NCBI GenBank assembly: GCA_964542915.1 | Contig: CAZIVP010000018.1 | Coordinates: 10,184-74,183, forward strand | Direction: 5' to 3' | Length of the DNA: 64,000 nt | Source of the DNA: CAZIVP01 sp964542915 | GTDB taxonomy: Bacteria; Calditrichota; Calditrichia; Calditrichales; Calditrichaceae | Part shown: positions 1 to 9,510 of the stretch, piece by piece | Layout: each line of letters opens with the position of its first letter | Numbering within the stretch: the first letter of the stretch is position 1 | Notes under the pieces: generated by a model | Database searches by the model: none | What the model was told of the DNA's origin: nothing | Seen by the model: the letters and a program-made list of their open reading frames with translations, nothing else | Position numbers and translations under genes: made by a program

Positions 1-63
1 GCTCGCGACGCTTTTCACATGGTTCCTTTGCCGCCAATATGTTTTAATCCTATTCCAATGCAT
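1..63 (-). CDS. 5' end of a gene cut by the window edge, probably penicillin-binding protein 1C
   Basis: An ATG on the minus strand, 9 bases past the alpha-2-macroglobulin stop codon, opens a frame that stays open for 21 codons to the window edge. A GAGGG ribosome binding site overlaps the upstream stop region, so the two genes look translationally linked. The visible peptide is short, basic and rich in Trp/Arg/Lys, as expected for the cytoplasmic tail of a type II membrane protein. In many Gram-negative bacteria the gene after a bacterial alpha-2-macroglobulin (yfhM) is pbpC, a peptidoglycan glycosyltransferase. The pbpC call rests on that context alone; no catalytic motif is inside the window. 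Confidence 0.45.
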   Translation of the reverse strand, partial: MHWNRIKTYWRQRNHVKSVAS

Positions 64-72
64 AGCGGTCCC

Positions 73-3000
73 TCACGGCGATGCACGTCGTACCGTTACC
101 GTCCGGCCTTTCAACATGGCGCGAAAATTATGATTATACATCGCCTCAACCTGTGTGGGCGGCAATGTAAACGTTCCCGCTGTAACAGCGCGGATCTTCA
201 TTACAAAATCCAGATAGGAACGATGCTGCGGCAGATCGAAAAACCATAAGGCGCGGTCGTCGCGGATATCCCGATATGCTTCCTGTCCTGACATCCAGCT
301 TTGCATCCATTGCGGTTTTTGCGATTCCGACAGTCGGGTATGTTCGATTTCCCAGCCCGCGGGTAAAATTTGGCTGAGCGCCAGTTCTTCAATATCAAAT
401 GCGTAGCCAGGCTTCCGATGGACGCGAATATGCTGCCAGAAGGTTGCGCCCTGCTCCAGATGGCCGATGTCCATCGGCATGCCGGAGTCATCCAGCCATT
501 CCACCGTCAGCCGCAATCGATGTGCGATGGTTTCGCCGCTGTAATCCAGCGGCAAACCGGACCATTGCAGGCTCACAAAGGCGCGTTTAAGATCGCTGTT
601 TTCATCCAGAGAAACGCTGATCTGTTTTCCGACGTAATCATTAAGGGACCGATGGACGGCGATAGCATCCGTATCGAAGGGAATCGTTTTGTCGTCCGGT
701 AGCGCAATGACGCCCTTTAAGCGCGGCTGTTCGCTCGTTTCGGCTACCAGCGCTTTGAAATATTTCCCGAGCGCCGTCAGCATAAATCCGGTACTCTGTG
801 TTGAATACCATTCCTTTGAAGAGAGGTTCAAAGCCAGATCGCGGGCCATACGGTCGGCCGGCAGCCAGTGTTCGAAACGGATCATCTGTTCCAAAATCAT
901 GGCTTTATCCCGTTCGGCGGAGCCATACGTATCCGTAAACGTATCATAATCCTGAACGGAGGCGCCGGCTTTTTCTACGATACGTCCGGCCACGGATTCC
1001 ATGCCCGCCGATTTATAAGCCGAAGCGAGCAGCCACTTTTCCACATCCCGAAGTTCATCATAACGATTCTCCCGCAGACGGTTCATGGCCGCTACAGGCG
1101 GCTCTTCTGCCAGAGCCAGAACATACGCGCGATAAGCCTGGATCAGATCGGAGGACGTCGTCCGGCGCGCTTCCTTTTTCTCGTAATCGACCCAATCCTG
1201 CAATAGCCGGGAAGGAACGTGATAGCCAAGCGATTGGGCTTCCAGCATAAAATGACCGGCGTAAAGGCTGCCCCAGGTCGATACATCCGTATTGCCCGGC
1301 CAGTAGGTAAACCCGCCGTCGGCCAACTGAAATCGATTTAAGCGCCGGATTGCTCTATTGATGTGTTTATCCATATCGGTCTGCGCCGCCTTTGATTGCG
1401 GAATGAAGCCCGACAAATACAGTTGCGGAAACGCCGATGAAATCATCTGTTCGATACATCCGTACGGATATCGGATCAGCCACAGAATACGGTGATTTAA
1501 CTGCAGGTTCGGCCGACGCTGGATACTGATACGGGCCTGATTGGACCCTTCAACGCCCGAAGCCGGTACGTCCATCGTTTCGGATTGCCCGGGTTCGAGG
1601 GTTTTTTCCGTGATTTCAGTGGTATGGGGCGCCGAAACGCGCACCGCCAGCGACGTCTCGTAAGAAGCGTTCGCCTCTCCGGCTCGGGCCGTGAGTTTAA
1701 TCCGGGCCGTACCGATCGCTTCTTTGGCCCGGCATGTGAAATAGACCATGCCCTGCCCTTTTTCCGGTAAGTTCAGAGATTTCCGTATATCCGATTCCAC
1801 CTCAAGCGGCCCTTCGGTACGGAGTTCGATACCAATGGGCTCGCCAAATCCACGTTCGTTAAATACGGTTACCGGCAATTCAAAACGGTCGCCGGCGCCG
1901 ATCACGCGGGGTAAAGTGGGTAAAAGCATCAGATCATTTTTAACCGCAATGGTTTGTTCGGCGTGGCCATAGCGTTTACCGTTCGCCGCTACCGCCATAA
2001 CACGGACCGCGCCCACATAATTGGGCATCGTGAACGAAAACGCCGCCCGGCCGTTTGCATCCGTTTCGACCGGACCTTTAAAAAGCGCGACCGGCTCAAA
2101 CCGACGCGCCTTTTGTTGCAATAATAGCTGCTCGCGATAGGCCGCTTCGGACATACCGCCGCCGATGGAAAAGGTACGGTAAATGTCGCCGCGGTGAACC
2201 CCGATGATCTTGGAAAAAAGATCGGCCGTTTCGACAACCAAACGTTCACGGCTGTTAAAGAACCGCCACGGCTGAGGCGTTTCGAATTGGGTCAAACTCA
2301 GAAGTCCTTCATCCACCACCGCCAGGGTCAACTGCGTCGGTTTTTGGTTCGCCGTCTGAACTTCGACGGTAAAGGATTGCTTCGGCCGCAATCGTTCGGG
2401 TACATTCAATTGCAAGTCCTGGCGGGTATTGGCATCCTCGATTTTGACAGGAACGATGCCATAGGCGCGCATGGGGCGATCGTTATCGGCATTAGCGTGC
2501 GGCTGGATCACCGAGACGGAGGCGTACACGTTGGGCATCATGGCTTCGGTCAGTTCAAACGCAATGTTCATTTTATCTGCCTGTTGCGGCGGGTCGATCC
2601 AGCGCGATTCCAAAATACGGCGGCCCTTTTCCACGGTGAACAGCACCGATCCCTCACTCGGCGCAGGAAAATGAATCCGTGCGGTTTCTCCCGGCTGATA
2701 CATTTCCTGATCCGTTTTCAAGGTCAGCATGCCCGCATTTTCATCAATTGCAACAGCCCGCCCCCAGGGATAGGCGCTTATAAAACAGGCGGCGCTGTGT
2801 CCGTCTTCATCAATCGCCTGTACTTCAAACAAATAGCGTCCGCGGTCCTGCGGTTTAAAGGTGAAAGAAAACGGCTCCTTAGCGGAAACCAATGTGTCCT
2901 GTTTTACGAGGCGGGTGGTTTCATCGCTTTTAAAGCGCAGGCGGTAACGTTCCCGCGATTGGTATTCCCACCACCAGTGCTGTTCGTTGTGAAAAATCCT

Positions 3001-5607
3001 TACAATTACATTGCGGTCGGGAACGCTCTGGCCCTCCGGATTGACCAGCACAACCGGGATGTTCATCGGCGTTCCGGTATTGGCGTATCCATAACGCAGC
3101 TCCGGCTTTCGGATGCCCACATAAACCGGATAGGGATTGATGTTGATAATCGCGCTGTTCTTCGACGCCCGGCCTCCCGGCTCCTTAACTTCCGCTGCGA
3201 TAACGCCCTTCACGGCGGAAGGTGCTTCATCCAGCGGTGGAAGTTTCCATAGCGTTTCTGCGGCGCCTTCATTATCCAAAACGCCGTCGTACACGTTTTC
3301 CTCAATGGGTTCGAACGAACGGCTTTCATTGTAAAACATGAAATCGCCGTAACGACGGAACGGTTTTTCTTCATGGTACAGATGGATATCCATCTTCGTC
3401 TTCAGGCCCGAAGCCGGCCGGCCGAATAGATATTCGCTTTGTAACCGGATTTTTAATTGCTGATCTTGAAATGAAAGGTCCGTTTTCGCCGGAGTAATTT
3501 GTATCTTTAACCGCTCGGGGACAACCGTCTCCACATGCAGTTGGTGATGCAATGTGCGACTGCCGGCCTTTAATTTGGCGAGATAGTTGCCCGTAATAAA
3601 TTGCGGTTCGGTTGGAATATGGAAAGCATAAAATCCGTCTTTTCCGTCGGAATTCACCTCCGAATAGACCAATTGATTTTTGGGATTGAAGACTTGCAGT
3701 TGTACCGGATGGCTGAGTGGAAAGGTATGTTGGTCATTACGTATGATCGCTGCAAGATGGATAACGTCGCCCGGGCGGTGTACATCCCGGTCTGTATATA
3801 AAAAAGCGTTGACGCCTTCGGGTGAGGGCTCCCGGCCGCGCGTATCGAATGTGGATGTGTTCCATCCCATGCGTGACGGTGTAACGACGCTGCGTTGCCC
3901 GTTTTTTTCGGCTTCAATGTAAAATACTTCATCCGTTACATCACGAAAGATTGCCTTACCCGATGCGTCGCTTTGTTTTTGGGCGATTTCCTGGTTCTGA
4001 AACGTCATTAGACGAACCGTTGCGGCGGAAAGCGGTTCGGTGGTGATCACATCATTGACAAACACATGATAACGGTTACCTGCCTTTTTACAGGTCAGAC
4101 CGATATCGCTAAGGATGACCGGCTTATAAATCCGTCCGTGTTTGTACAGATATCCCCACGAACGTGGATCGTTATAATACCAGTCGCTGCTGCGGCGCCT
4201 GTAATCCAAATCGCTTTCATCGAGATCATACAGCATATCCTCTTTTTCAAACTGCACCGATAAAAGGTACAGGCCGCGATCATCGGGTTGAATCATGGGG
4301 CTCAAATCCAGCGCGTGTTGCACCCAACGGTTTTTTGGGCTGCCGAGTTCAAGCGTATCGGCGGCGACTTCCACGCCCACGCGATTGGTGTGATAATTAA
4401 ATGTGCGGTTGCGGTCGCGTTGCCCCTCCAGAGCCTCCATCTGTAAAAACTGTCCGAGATTGGAGGCAAACACGCGGATCACCTTCACATACACTTGTTT
4501 TACATTCACCGATTCGAACACGATCTTCTGTCGGTTAAGCGATGGAAGAAACACTCCGGATTTGGTAAACCGGATTTTTGGCAATCGGTCCTCAAAATCA
4601 ACCTTTTCCGCAATGGTTTGATTCAAACGATTACCGAGGCGGCTTTGGATGCCGGGTTGGATGGAAATGCGGTATGAATTGCCGCGTTCGAACGCCCCCT
4701 GCAGCAATACTTCACGGCCGATAATTTTAGCGTCAAAATCCACAAACGGCTCGATTTGAATAAAGCCTCTTAAATCCTGGGAAGGCTTCGGTTCTTCCGA
4801 AAATTCAACTACCAGCGCCGGCGGGTCTGTCATCGTTTGCTGCACAATAGCCGTAACATCAAACGCCTTTGCGGCCGGAATTTTAAAAGTGCGGTGCACG
4901 CTGCGGGAAATACCAAGCGGCTCCCGACTCACAGTCATAGTGAGTTGCTGTGCCCTGCGGCTACGTTTAATCGCGGGACCGACAAATTTAAAGCGCCGTT
5001 GATCGTGCAATTCTGTCCATTGTAGTTTCAATTTCTGCTTATCGAGTAATAAAACGCAGGCATTGCGTAATTTCGACAGCTCCACAGGTTCCGTGAATGT
5101 GATTTCACCGCTCAGTTGCACAACGTTTTCCGTTTCGCTTTCCACCGCCTGCACTTCCGCTTGCATTTCTTGCACTTCCCTGCCGACAACCCGAAATTGG
5201 AGCGGCAATTTTTCGGGTATATCGGCCAGCTCTTCTTCGGGCAACACATCTTTCAAACGTACTTCACCGCGGTATTTGCCATTCAGCGGCAGCCGCTCAG
5301 CCGGTTGAAAAACAAGCGTGTGCCGATCTCTCCAAAACGCCTTACCGTCAATAGGGGGATCAAAGCGGAAGGGCGCCGGATCGATTTGAGATTCCACTTG
5401 CCCGGGTTGTATTACCGGTTTTACGAAGCCGATCTCGATGGCGGCATCGGCAGTGATCATTCCGGTGGTAACATGATGCACCACCCGGGCCAATTCCATG
5501 GAATACTGCATATCGCTTGCTTTGCGTTCCTGACGACATGCCATCAGAATGAGGATGAAGATAACAACGGCGTATAGCCGGATGCTTTGGTTATTGAAAG
5601 GTTCCAT
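73..5607 (-). CDS. Bacterial alpha-2-macroglobulin family lipoprotein with thioester motif
   Basis: This 1844-residue protein is a periplasmic protease trap of the YfhM/ECAM type. It starts at an ATG preceded by GGAG at 7 bases; an upstream in-frame GTG has no such site. Residues 10-24 form a lipoprotein signal ending LMAC, with Cys24 as the lipidated residue. Repeated macroglobulin-like beta domains and a bait-like middle follow. The motif YPYGCIEQ places a thioester Cys at about residue 1384, with the Glu-Gln needed for the internal bond, so the trap is probably active. The length fits the family (about 1650-1900). The following gene is probably pbpC, which suggests that the pair protects and repairs the envelope when foreign proteases breach the outer membrane. 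Confidence 0.93.
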   Translation of the reverse strand: MEPFNNQSIRLYAVVIFILILMACRQERKASDMQYSMELARVVHHVTTGMITADAAIEIGFVKPVIQPGQVESQIDPAPFRFDPPIDGKAFWRDRHTLVFQPAERLPLNGKYRGEVRLKDVLPEEELADIPEKLPLQFRVVGREVQEMQAEVQAVESETENVVQLSGEITFTEPVELSKLRNACVLLLDKQKLKLQWTELHDQRRFKFVGPAIKRSRRAQQLTMTVSREPLGISRSVHRTFKIPAAKAFDVTAIVQQTMTDPPALVVEFSEEPKPSQDLRGFIQIEPFVDFDAKIIGREVLLQGAFERGNSYRISIQPGIQSRLGNRLNQTIAEKVDFEDRLPKIRFTKSGVFLPSLNRQKIVFESVNVKQVYVKVIRVFASNLGQFLQMEALEGQRDRNRTFNYHTNRVGVEVAADTLELGSPKNRWVQHALDLSPMIQPDDRGLYLLSVQFEKEDMLYDLDESDLDYRRRSSDWYYNDPRSWGYLYKHGRIYKPVILSDIGLTCKKAGNRYHVFVNDVITTEPLSAATVRLMTFQNQEIAQKQSDASGKAIFRDVTDEVFYIEAEKNGQRSVVTPSRMGWNTSTFDTRGREPSPEGVNAFLYTDRDVHRPGDVIHLAAIIRNDQHTFPLSHPVQLQVFNPKNQLVYSEVNSDGKDGFYAFHIPTEPQFITGNYLAKLKAGSRTLHHQLHVETVVPERLKIQITPAKTDLSFQDQQLKIRLQSEYLFGRPASGLKTKMDIHLYHEEKPFRRYGDFMFYNESRSFEPIEENVYDGVLDNEGAAETLWKLPPLDEAPSAVKGVIAAEVKEPGGRASKNSAIININPYPVYVGIRKPELRYGYANTGTPMNIPVVLVNPEGQSVPDRNVIVRIFHNEQHWWWEYQSRERYRLRFKSDETTRLVKQDTLVSAKEPFSFTFKPQDRGRYLFEVQAIDEDGHSAACFISAYPWGRAVAIDENAGMLTLKTDQEMYQPGETARIHFPAPSEGSVLFTVEKGRRILESRWIDPPQQADKMNIAFELTEAMMPNVYASVSVIQPHANADNDRPMRAYGIVPVKIEDANTRQDLQLNVPERLRPKQSFTVEVQTANQKPTQLTLAVVDEGLLSLTQFETPQPWRFFNSRERLVVETADLFSKIIGVHRGDIYRTFSIGGGMSEAAYREQLLLQQKARRFEPVALFKGPVETDANGRAAFSFTMPNYVGAVRVMAVAANGKRYGHAEQTIAVKNDLMLLPTLPRVIGAGDRFELPVTVFNERGFGEPIGIELRTEGPLEVESDIRKSLNLPEKGQGMVYFTCRAKEAIGTARIKLTARAGEANASYETSLAVRVSAPHTTEITEKTLEPGQSETMDVPASGVEGSNQARISIQRRPNLQLNHRILWLIRYPYGCIEQMISSAFPQLYLSGFIPQSKAAQTDMDKHINRAIRRLNRFQLADGGFTYWPGNTDVSTWGSLYAGHFMLEAQSLGYHVPSRLLQDWVDYEKKEARRTTSSDLIQAYRAYVLALAEEPPVAAMNRLRENRYDELRDVEKWLLASAYKSAGMESVAGRIVEKAGASVQDYDTFTDTYGSAERDKAMILEQMIRFEHWLPADRMARDLALNLSSKEWYSTQSTGFMLTALGKYFKALVAETSEQPRLKGVIALPDDKTIPFDTDAIAVHRSLNDYVGKQISVSLDENSDLKRAFVSLQWSGLPLDYSGETIAHRLRLTVEWLDDSGMPMDIGHLEQGATFWQHIRVHRKPGYAFDIEELALSQILPAGWEIEHTRLSESQKPQWMQSWMSGQEAYRDIRDDRALWFFDLPQHRSYLDFVMKIRAVTAGTFTLPPTQVEAMYNHNFRAMLKGRTVTVRRASP

Positions 5608-5839
5608 GTCGATTCTCCATTGAAATGAATCCACCGTAACGGAAGGCGATTTTTATAAAGGCGGAAGCTCAAGCCCGATCGCGTCTTTTAATCCTGTTTT
5701 TTAAAAAGGATGGGTTTAATAAGGAAAAGAGAGCCCCGCATAACGTCTTTAGATCCCGACCTTACCAATTTTTTCCTATTTGTCTTAAATATGTCCTGAT
5801 ATCTTAAATTGCAAATCCTGCTGCAAGTAAATAAATTAA

Positions 5840-5851
5840 TTGATTAATCAA
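5840..5851. repeat. 12-bp perfect palindrome in the intergenic region
   Basis: TTGATTAATCAA is a perfect palindrome about 52 bases upstream of the lipoprotein gene at 5904. It lies in AT-rich sequence and could be an operator or simply part of a promoter. Nothing else in the roughly 300-base gap between the two divergent genes is recognisable. The function is unknown. Confidence 0.25.
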
Positions 5852-5903
5852 ACAAAACGCAACGCATTTCATATCGACCAAAACCAAAGGCGGCGGATCA
5901 TTT

Positions 5904-6548
5904 ATGAAAAACATTTGTTCTAAAGCCACCATTTTAATATTAGCGATTGGTCTGACAGCATGCCAATCAAATCAGACTCAAAAAAAATACACGCAGGCGG
6001 AAATCGATTCCCTGCGTAAGGCCTTTCAAATCTACGTTGAGAAAAAAAATCAGAAGTTTAAAAATGCGGATTGGTCGCCTTTAAAGGATAAGGACAAAGA
6101 ACAATTCGGAGGATTATGGTATTACCCATACCAGATCGAATGGCGCTTTAAAGGCCCCATTCATACCTATAATCCGCCCGATTCGATCACCATAACAGGC
6201 ACCGGCGAAAACGATGTCCGGTCTGCACTGAAATACGGTTACTTTCAATTTAATAAAGACGGTCAGGAACATAAATTACAAATCATAAAAATCTTATCCA
6301 AGAATCCTTCGGAAGAAGGGCATCTGTTTCTGGGCTTCTGGGATGAAACGTCAGGCCAATCGACATACGGCGGCGGGCGTTACATCAACCTGGAGAAGGC
6401 GGCGGACGGTCAGTACATTGTGGATTTCAATTACGCCTATAATCCATACTGTGCCTATAGCGACCGCTACAGTTGTGCAATCCCGCCCAAAGAGAATGAA
6501 TTATCGTTAGCAATAACCGCCGGCGAGAAGGCTTTTAATAAACACTGA
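5904..6548 (+). CDS. Putative lipoprotein of unknown function
   Basis: A 214-residue protein with a lipoprotein signal peptide ending LTAC at residues 17-20, followed by a Gln/Asn/Lys-rich linker. The mature part is hydrophilic and rich in Tyr/Trp/Lys, and carries the paired segments WYYPYQIEWRFKG and YCAYSDRYSCAIPP. The two cysteines in the latter could form a disulfide. I do not recognise a family. It is probably anchored to a periplasmic membrane face. It is divergent from the alpha-2-macroglobulin gene and followed 41 bases later by the nucleotidase gene, so it may start the same transcript. A function cannot be assigned. Confidence 0.75.
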   Translation: MKNICSKATILILAIGLTACQSNQTQKKYTQAEIDSLRKAFQIYVEKKNQKFKNADWSPLKDKDKEQFGGLWYYPYQIEWRFKGPIHTYNPPDSITITGTGENDVRSALKYGYFQFNKDGQEHKLQIIKILSKNPSEEGHLFLGFWDETSGQSTYGGGRYINLEKAADGQYIVDFNYAYNPYCAYSDRYSCAIPPKENELSLAITAGEKAFNKH

Positions 6549-6589
6549 TTTGAAGCGAAATCTGAAACTTTATCATTAAAAGGGGGGCT

Positions 6590-7555
6590 ATGAACGACCA
6601 ACTCCGGACCGCAATCAATGCCGTAAACGAAGCGAGCCGCATTTGCAGCCGAATTCAGGAACAACTGGTGGCCGAAGACGCCTTAACGAAAAAGGACCGT
6701 AGCCCGGTAACCGTTGCGGATTTTGCCTCCCAGGCCGTTATATGCAAAACACTGAAAGAATACGATGTGGGTGCCGTCATTGTCGGGGAAGAGGATGCCG
6801 CCGGTTTACGGCAGGCGGACAATGCGCCGATTTTACAGAAGATTCAACAGTTTTTGCCGGAGTGGCAAAAGGATGAAATTATTCACTACATCGATCAGGG
6901 TAACGGAACGCCGGCAAAGACCTATTGGACGCTGGACCCCATTGACGGTACCAAAGGCTTTTTACGCGGCGATCAATACGCTATCGCCCTGGCCCTTATC
7001 CATAAAGGCGAAGTTGTGCTGGGCGTGCTGGGGTGTCCTAATCTTGCGTTCTCTGAAAATAACGCTTCGGGAACATTAATGTACGCGGTTAACAGTGAAG
7101 GCGCTCATGCTCAACAACTAAGCGGGAGCGAAAAACGGCGCGCCGCCGTTTCCGAAAACACCATGGAAGACACGATCCGGTTTCTGGAGAGCGTCGAATC
7201 GGGGCATGCCAATCACAGCCTGCAGGGAAAAATTATGCAGGCATTGCATCATAAAGCACGGGCCGTGCGATATGACAGTCAGGTGAAATACGCTGTCCTG
7301 GCGCAGGGTTTGGCAGACGTTTACTTGCGTATGCCAAACCCTGATAAACCCGATTACCGGGAAAAAATATGGGATCATGCCGCCGGTTATATCGTGGTTA
7401 AGGAAGCCGGTGGGCGGGTGAGCGACATGTTTGGCCATGCACTGGATTTTAACGCCGGTAAGAAGCTGGTCCATAATCGCGGCGTAGTGGCTACGAACGG
7501 TCGCATACACGATGCGATGATTCGTTTAATCGAAGAGAAAAATCGGAAATTCTAA
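6590..7555 (+). CDS. 3'(2'),5'-bisphosphate nucleotidase, HAL2/SAL1 type (inositol monophosphatase superfamily)
   Basis: This 321-residue protein belongs to the lithium-sensitive, Mg-dependent phosphatase superfamily. The metal-binding signatures are clear: GEEDA at about residues 66-70, DPIDGTKGF at 116-124 and WDHAAG near 263-268. The GTKGF wording and length fit PAP phosphatases of the HAL2/SAL1 group better than inositol monophosphatase. Such enzymes hydrolyse 3'-phosphoadenosine 5'-phosphate, the by-product of sulfate assimilation, to AMP. An AAAAGGGGGG ribosome binding site precedes the ATG. A second superfamily member follows 17 bases downstream, then PRPP synthase, so the three are probably cotranscribed. 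The exact substrate is inferred. Confidence 0.88.
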   Translation: MNDQLRTAINAVNEASRICSRIQEQLVAEDALTKKDRSPVTVADFASQAVICKTLKEYDVGAVIVGEEDAAGLRQADNAPILQKIQQFLPEWQKDEIIHYIDQGNGTPAKTYWTLDPIDGTKGFLRGDQYAIALALIHKGEVVLGVLGCPNLAFSENNASGTLMYAVNSEGAHAQQLSGSEKRRAAVSENTMEDTIRFLESVESGHANHSLQGKIMQALHHKARAVRYDSQVKYAVLAQGLADVYLRMPNPDKPDYREKIWDHAAGYIVVKEAGGRVSDMFGHALDFNAGKKLVHNRGVVATNGRIHDAMIRLIEEKNRKF

Positions 7556-7572
7556 CCGGAATTGGATTTATA

Positions 7573-8376
7573 ATGATTATTGAAACCGCAGAACAAGCGG
7601 CGCGGGCTGCCGGCGATATCGTCCGACGCCATTTTATGCAAGTGCCCGACGCCGAAGTGCGCGAGAAAAGTAAAAATGATTTAATCAGCTTTGTGGACGA
7701 ACAATCCGAACAGACAATTGTCCGAATGATTCACGACGATTTCCCTGATCACACCATCCTGGCGGAAGAGGGCGGAAAGCGCGAACGTGAAAGTGATTAC
7801 CAGTGGATTGTCGATCCCCTGGACGGTACCAAAAACTACATCACGGGTATTCCCGTCTTTGCCGTATCGATTGCCGTTAAGCACGAAGATGAGATCGTCG
7901 CCGGCGTTATTTACGATCCGTTGCGTGATGAACTGTTTCGCGCCGAAAAAGCTAAAGGCGCGTTTTTGAACGACCGCCCCATAAACGTCAGCCAGACGCG
8001 ACGACTGAGCGAGGGCTTTTTGGCAACGGGTTTTCCGTTCAAGGCCAAACACAAATTACAGGCGTATGTCTCTGCTTTCCATGATATTTTCACTACCGCC
8101 GTCGGGATGCGTCGCCTGGGCGCCGCCGCTATCGATCTGGCCTATGTGGCCTGCGGCCGGTTTGACGGTTTCTGGGAATTGGGGTTGAGTCCATGGGACG
8201 TGGCAGCGGGCGCCATTATTGTGCGCGAAGCAGGCGGTATGATCAGCGATTTTTGGAATCAAAATAATTTTTTATACAATAAATATTTATTGGCAACCAA
8301 CGGCAATATTCATTTCGAACTCAGTCAGAAAATTCAAAACCATTTTCCGGAATTTAAACCTGTGGACAACAAATAA
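7573..8376 (+). CDS. suhB: Inositol-1-monophosphatase family protein (SuhB-like)
   Basis: A 267-residue cytoplasmic phosphatase with the complete inositol monophosphatase signature: EEGG for the first metal ligand, DPLDGTKN at residues 81-88, and WDVAAG starting at Trp208 near the C-terminus. The length is typical. Enzymes of this type remove the phosphate from myo-inositol 1-phosphate and related sugar phosphates; in some bacteria SuhB also acts with the rRNA antitermination complex. It is sandwiched between a HAL2-type nucleotidase and PRPP synthase, 17 and 14 bases away, which points to one operon in phosphate-ester and nucleotide metabolism. Sequence divergence from the neighbouring HAL2-type gene argues against recent duplication. 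Confidence 0.9.
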   Translation: MIIETAEQAARAAGDIVRRHFMQVPDAEVREKSKNDLISFVDEQSEQTIVRMIHDDFPDHTILAEEGGKRERESDYQWIVDPLDGTKNYITGIPVFAVSIAVKHEDEIVAGVIYDPLRDELFRAEKAKGAFLNDRPINVSQTRRLSEGFLATGFPFKAKHKLQAYVSAFHDIFTTAVGMRRLGAAAIDLAYVACGRFDGFWELGLSPWDVAAGAIIVREAGGMISDFWNQNNFLYNKYLLATNGNIHFELSQKIQNHFPEFKPVDNK

Positions 8377-8390
8377 AGGAGTTTTAAACA

Positions 8391-9440
8391 TTGGCCAATG
8401 ATGAACTAACTCCAAAACGAAAGGGCGAACGCGGCGCACTCAGTATCATGGGGTGCGAATCGGGCAAAGAGCTGGCCCGGCGTATTATAAACGCCTTAAA
8501 CAAGATCACCAAGAATAAAGAGAATTCACAACCTATCCGCTTAACGGAGTCCAATGAAATCACGTTTCCAAACGGTGAAATAAAGACCGTGATTAACGAA
8601 AATATACGAGGGGATGATCACTATATCGTACAGTGCGTCGATGACCCGACGAGCGACCGCTCTATAAATGACAACCTTTTTGCACTGTTCACGGCCGTGA
8701 ATGCGGCCTACCAATCCGACGCCGATTCCATTACCGTCGTATCGCCCCAATATCCATACTCGCGTCAGGAACGCAAAAAAACCCGGGAAGGCATTACAGC
8801 CAAGCAAATTGCCCGGTTTATTGAAGTATCGGGCGCCAATCGTGTTATCACGCTCGACGTACACGCCGAAGCAATCATGGGATTTTTCAGCACGGCTAAA
8901 CTGGAAGACTTGCACGCTTCAAAGGTTATTATCAATCATTTTACCAAACACTATGACGCCAACAATCTCATCATCACTTCCGCCGATGTGGGCGGCGCCG
9001 AAAAAGCACGCTATTACTCCAAGAAGCTTCAAACCGATCTGGCGATCGTGGACAAAGCGCGTGACTATTCGCAATCCGGGGTCATCGAGAGCATGCGCCT
9101 GGTGGGTGATGTACAAAACAAGGATGTACTCATTCCGGATGATATGATCAGTACCGGCGGCACCATTATTAATGCTGCGAAGCTTTTAAAGGATAAAGGT
9201 GCAAACCGAATATATGTGGCCTGCAGCCTGCCTTTCTTTAACGACGACGCCGAGGAGAAACTCAGCAAAGCCTATGAAGATAAGATCATCGATAAAGTTA
9301 TCAGCACCGATTCGGTCATGCACGGAGAGGCTTTTCTCAAGCGCAATCCCTGGTATGATGAGATCTCCATCGCACCGCTTTTTGCCAAAGTGATCCACAA
9401 TATCAATGCCAAGCAATCCGTTTCAGCTCTGCTTCGATAA
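8391..9440 (+). CDS. prs: Ribose-phosphate pyrophosphokinase (PRPP synthase), divergent type
   Basis: This 349-residue enzyme makes PRPP from ribose 5-phosphate and ATP for nucleotide, His and Trp synthesis. It starts at TTG: an AAAGGAG site sits 9 bases upstream and the first in-frame ATG lies about 19 codons later. Conserved elements include YSRQERK, ITLDVHAE (metal-binding His), the catalytic-loop residues in DKAR (the Lys and second Arg position of the usual DKRR are kept) and the PRPP loop DDMISTGGT near residue 250, where most homologues read DDMIDTAGT. It is some 30 residues longer than the usual 310-320, mainly at the N-terminus. It closes a three-gene operon that ends in a terminator. 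Confidence 0.92.
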   Translation: MANDELTPKRKGERGALSIMGCESGKELARRIINALNKITKNKENSQPIRLTESNEITFPNGEIKTVINENIRGDDHYIVQCVDDPTSDRSINDNLFALFTAVNAAYQSDADSITVVSPQYPYSRQERKKTREGITAKQIARFIEVSGANRVITLDVHAEAIMGFFSTAKLEDLHASKVIINHFTKHYDANNLIITSADVGGAEKARYYSKKLQTDLAIVDKARDYSQSGVIESMRLVGDVQNKDVLIPDDMISTGGTIINAAKLLKDKGANRIYVACSLPFFNDDAEEKLSKAYEDKIIDKVISTDSVMHGEAFLKRNPWYDEISIAPLFAKVIHNINAKQSVSALLR

Positions 9441-9457
9441 CACCCTAAATAAAAAAA

Positions 9458-9484
9458 GCCTCCGTAATGCATCAATACGGAGGC
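9458..9484. terminator. Bidirectional intrinsic terminator
   Basis: GCCTCCGTA (9458-9466) and TACGGAGGC (9476-9484) form a perfect 9-bp stem with a 9-base loop. A run of seven A precedes it and TTTAT follows, so it can stop transcription from both the PRPP synthase gene (plus) and the heme-barrel gene (minus), which converge here. Confidence 0.88.
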
Positions 9485-9510
9485 TTTATCCATTGTATAA
9501 GCTACAGCAA

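Noticed and set aside
2194..3252. A 352-codon open frame on the plus strand opposite the alpha-2-macroglobulin gene
   Set aside because: It lies wholly antisense to a clear gene, has no ribosome binding site and its Arg/His/Phe-rich translation has no family look; it is a codon-bias shadow.
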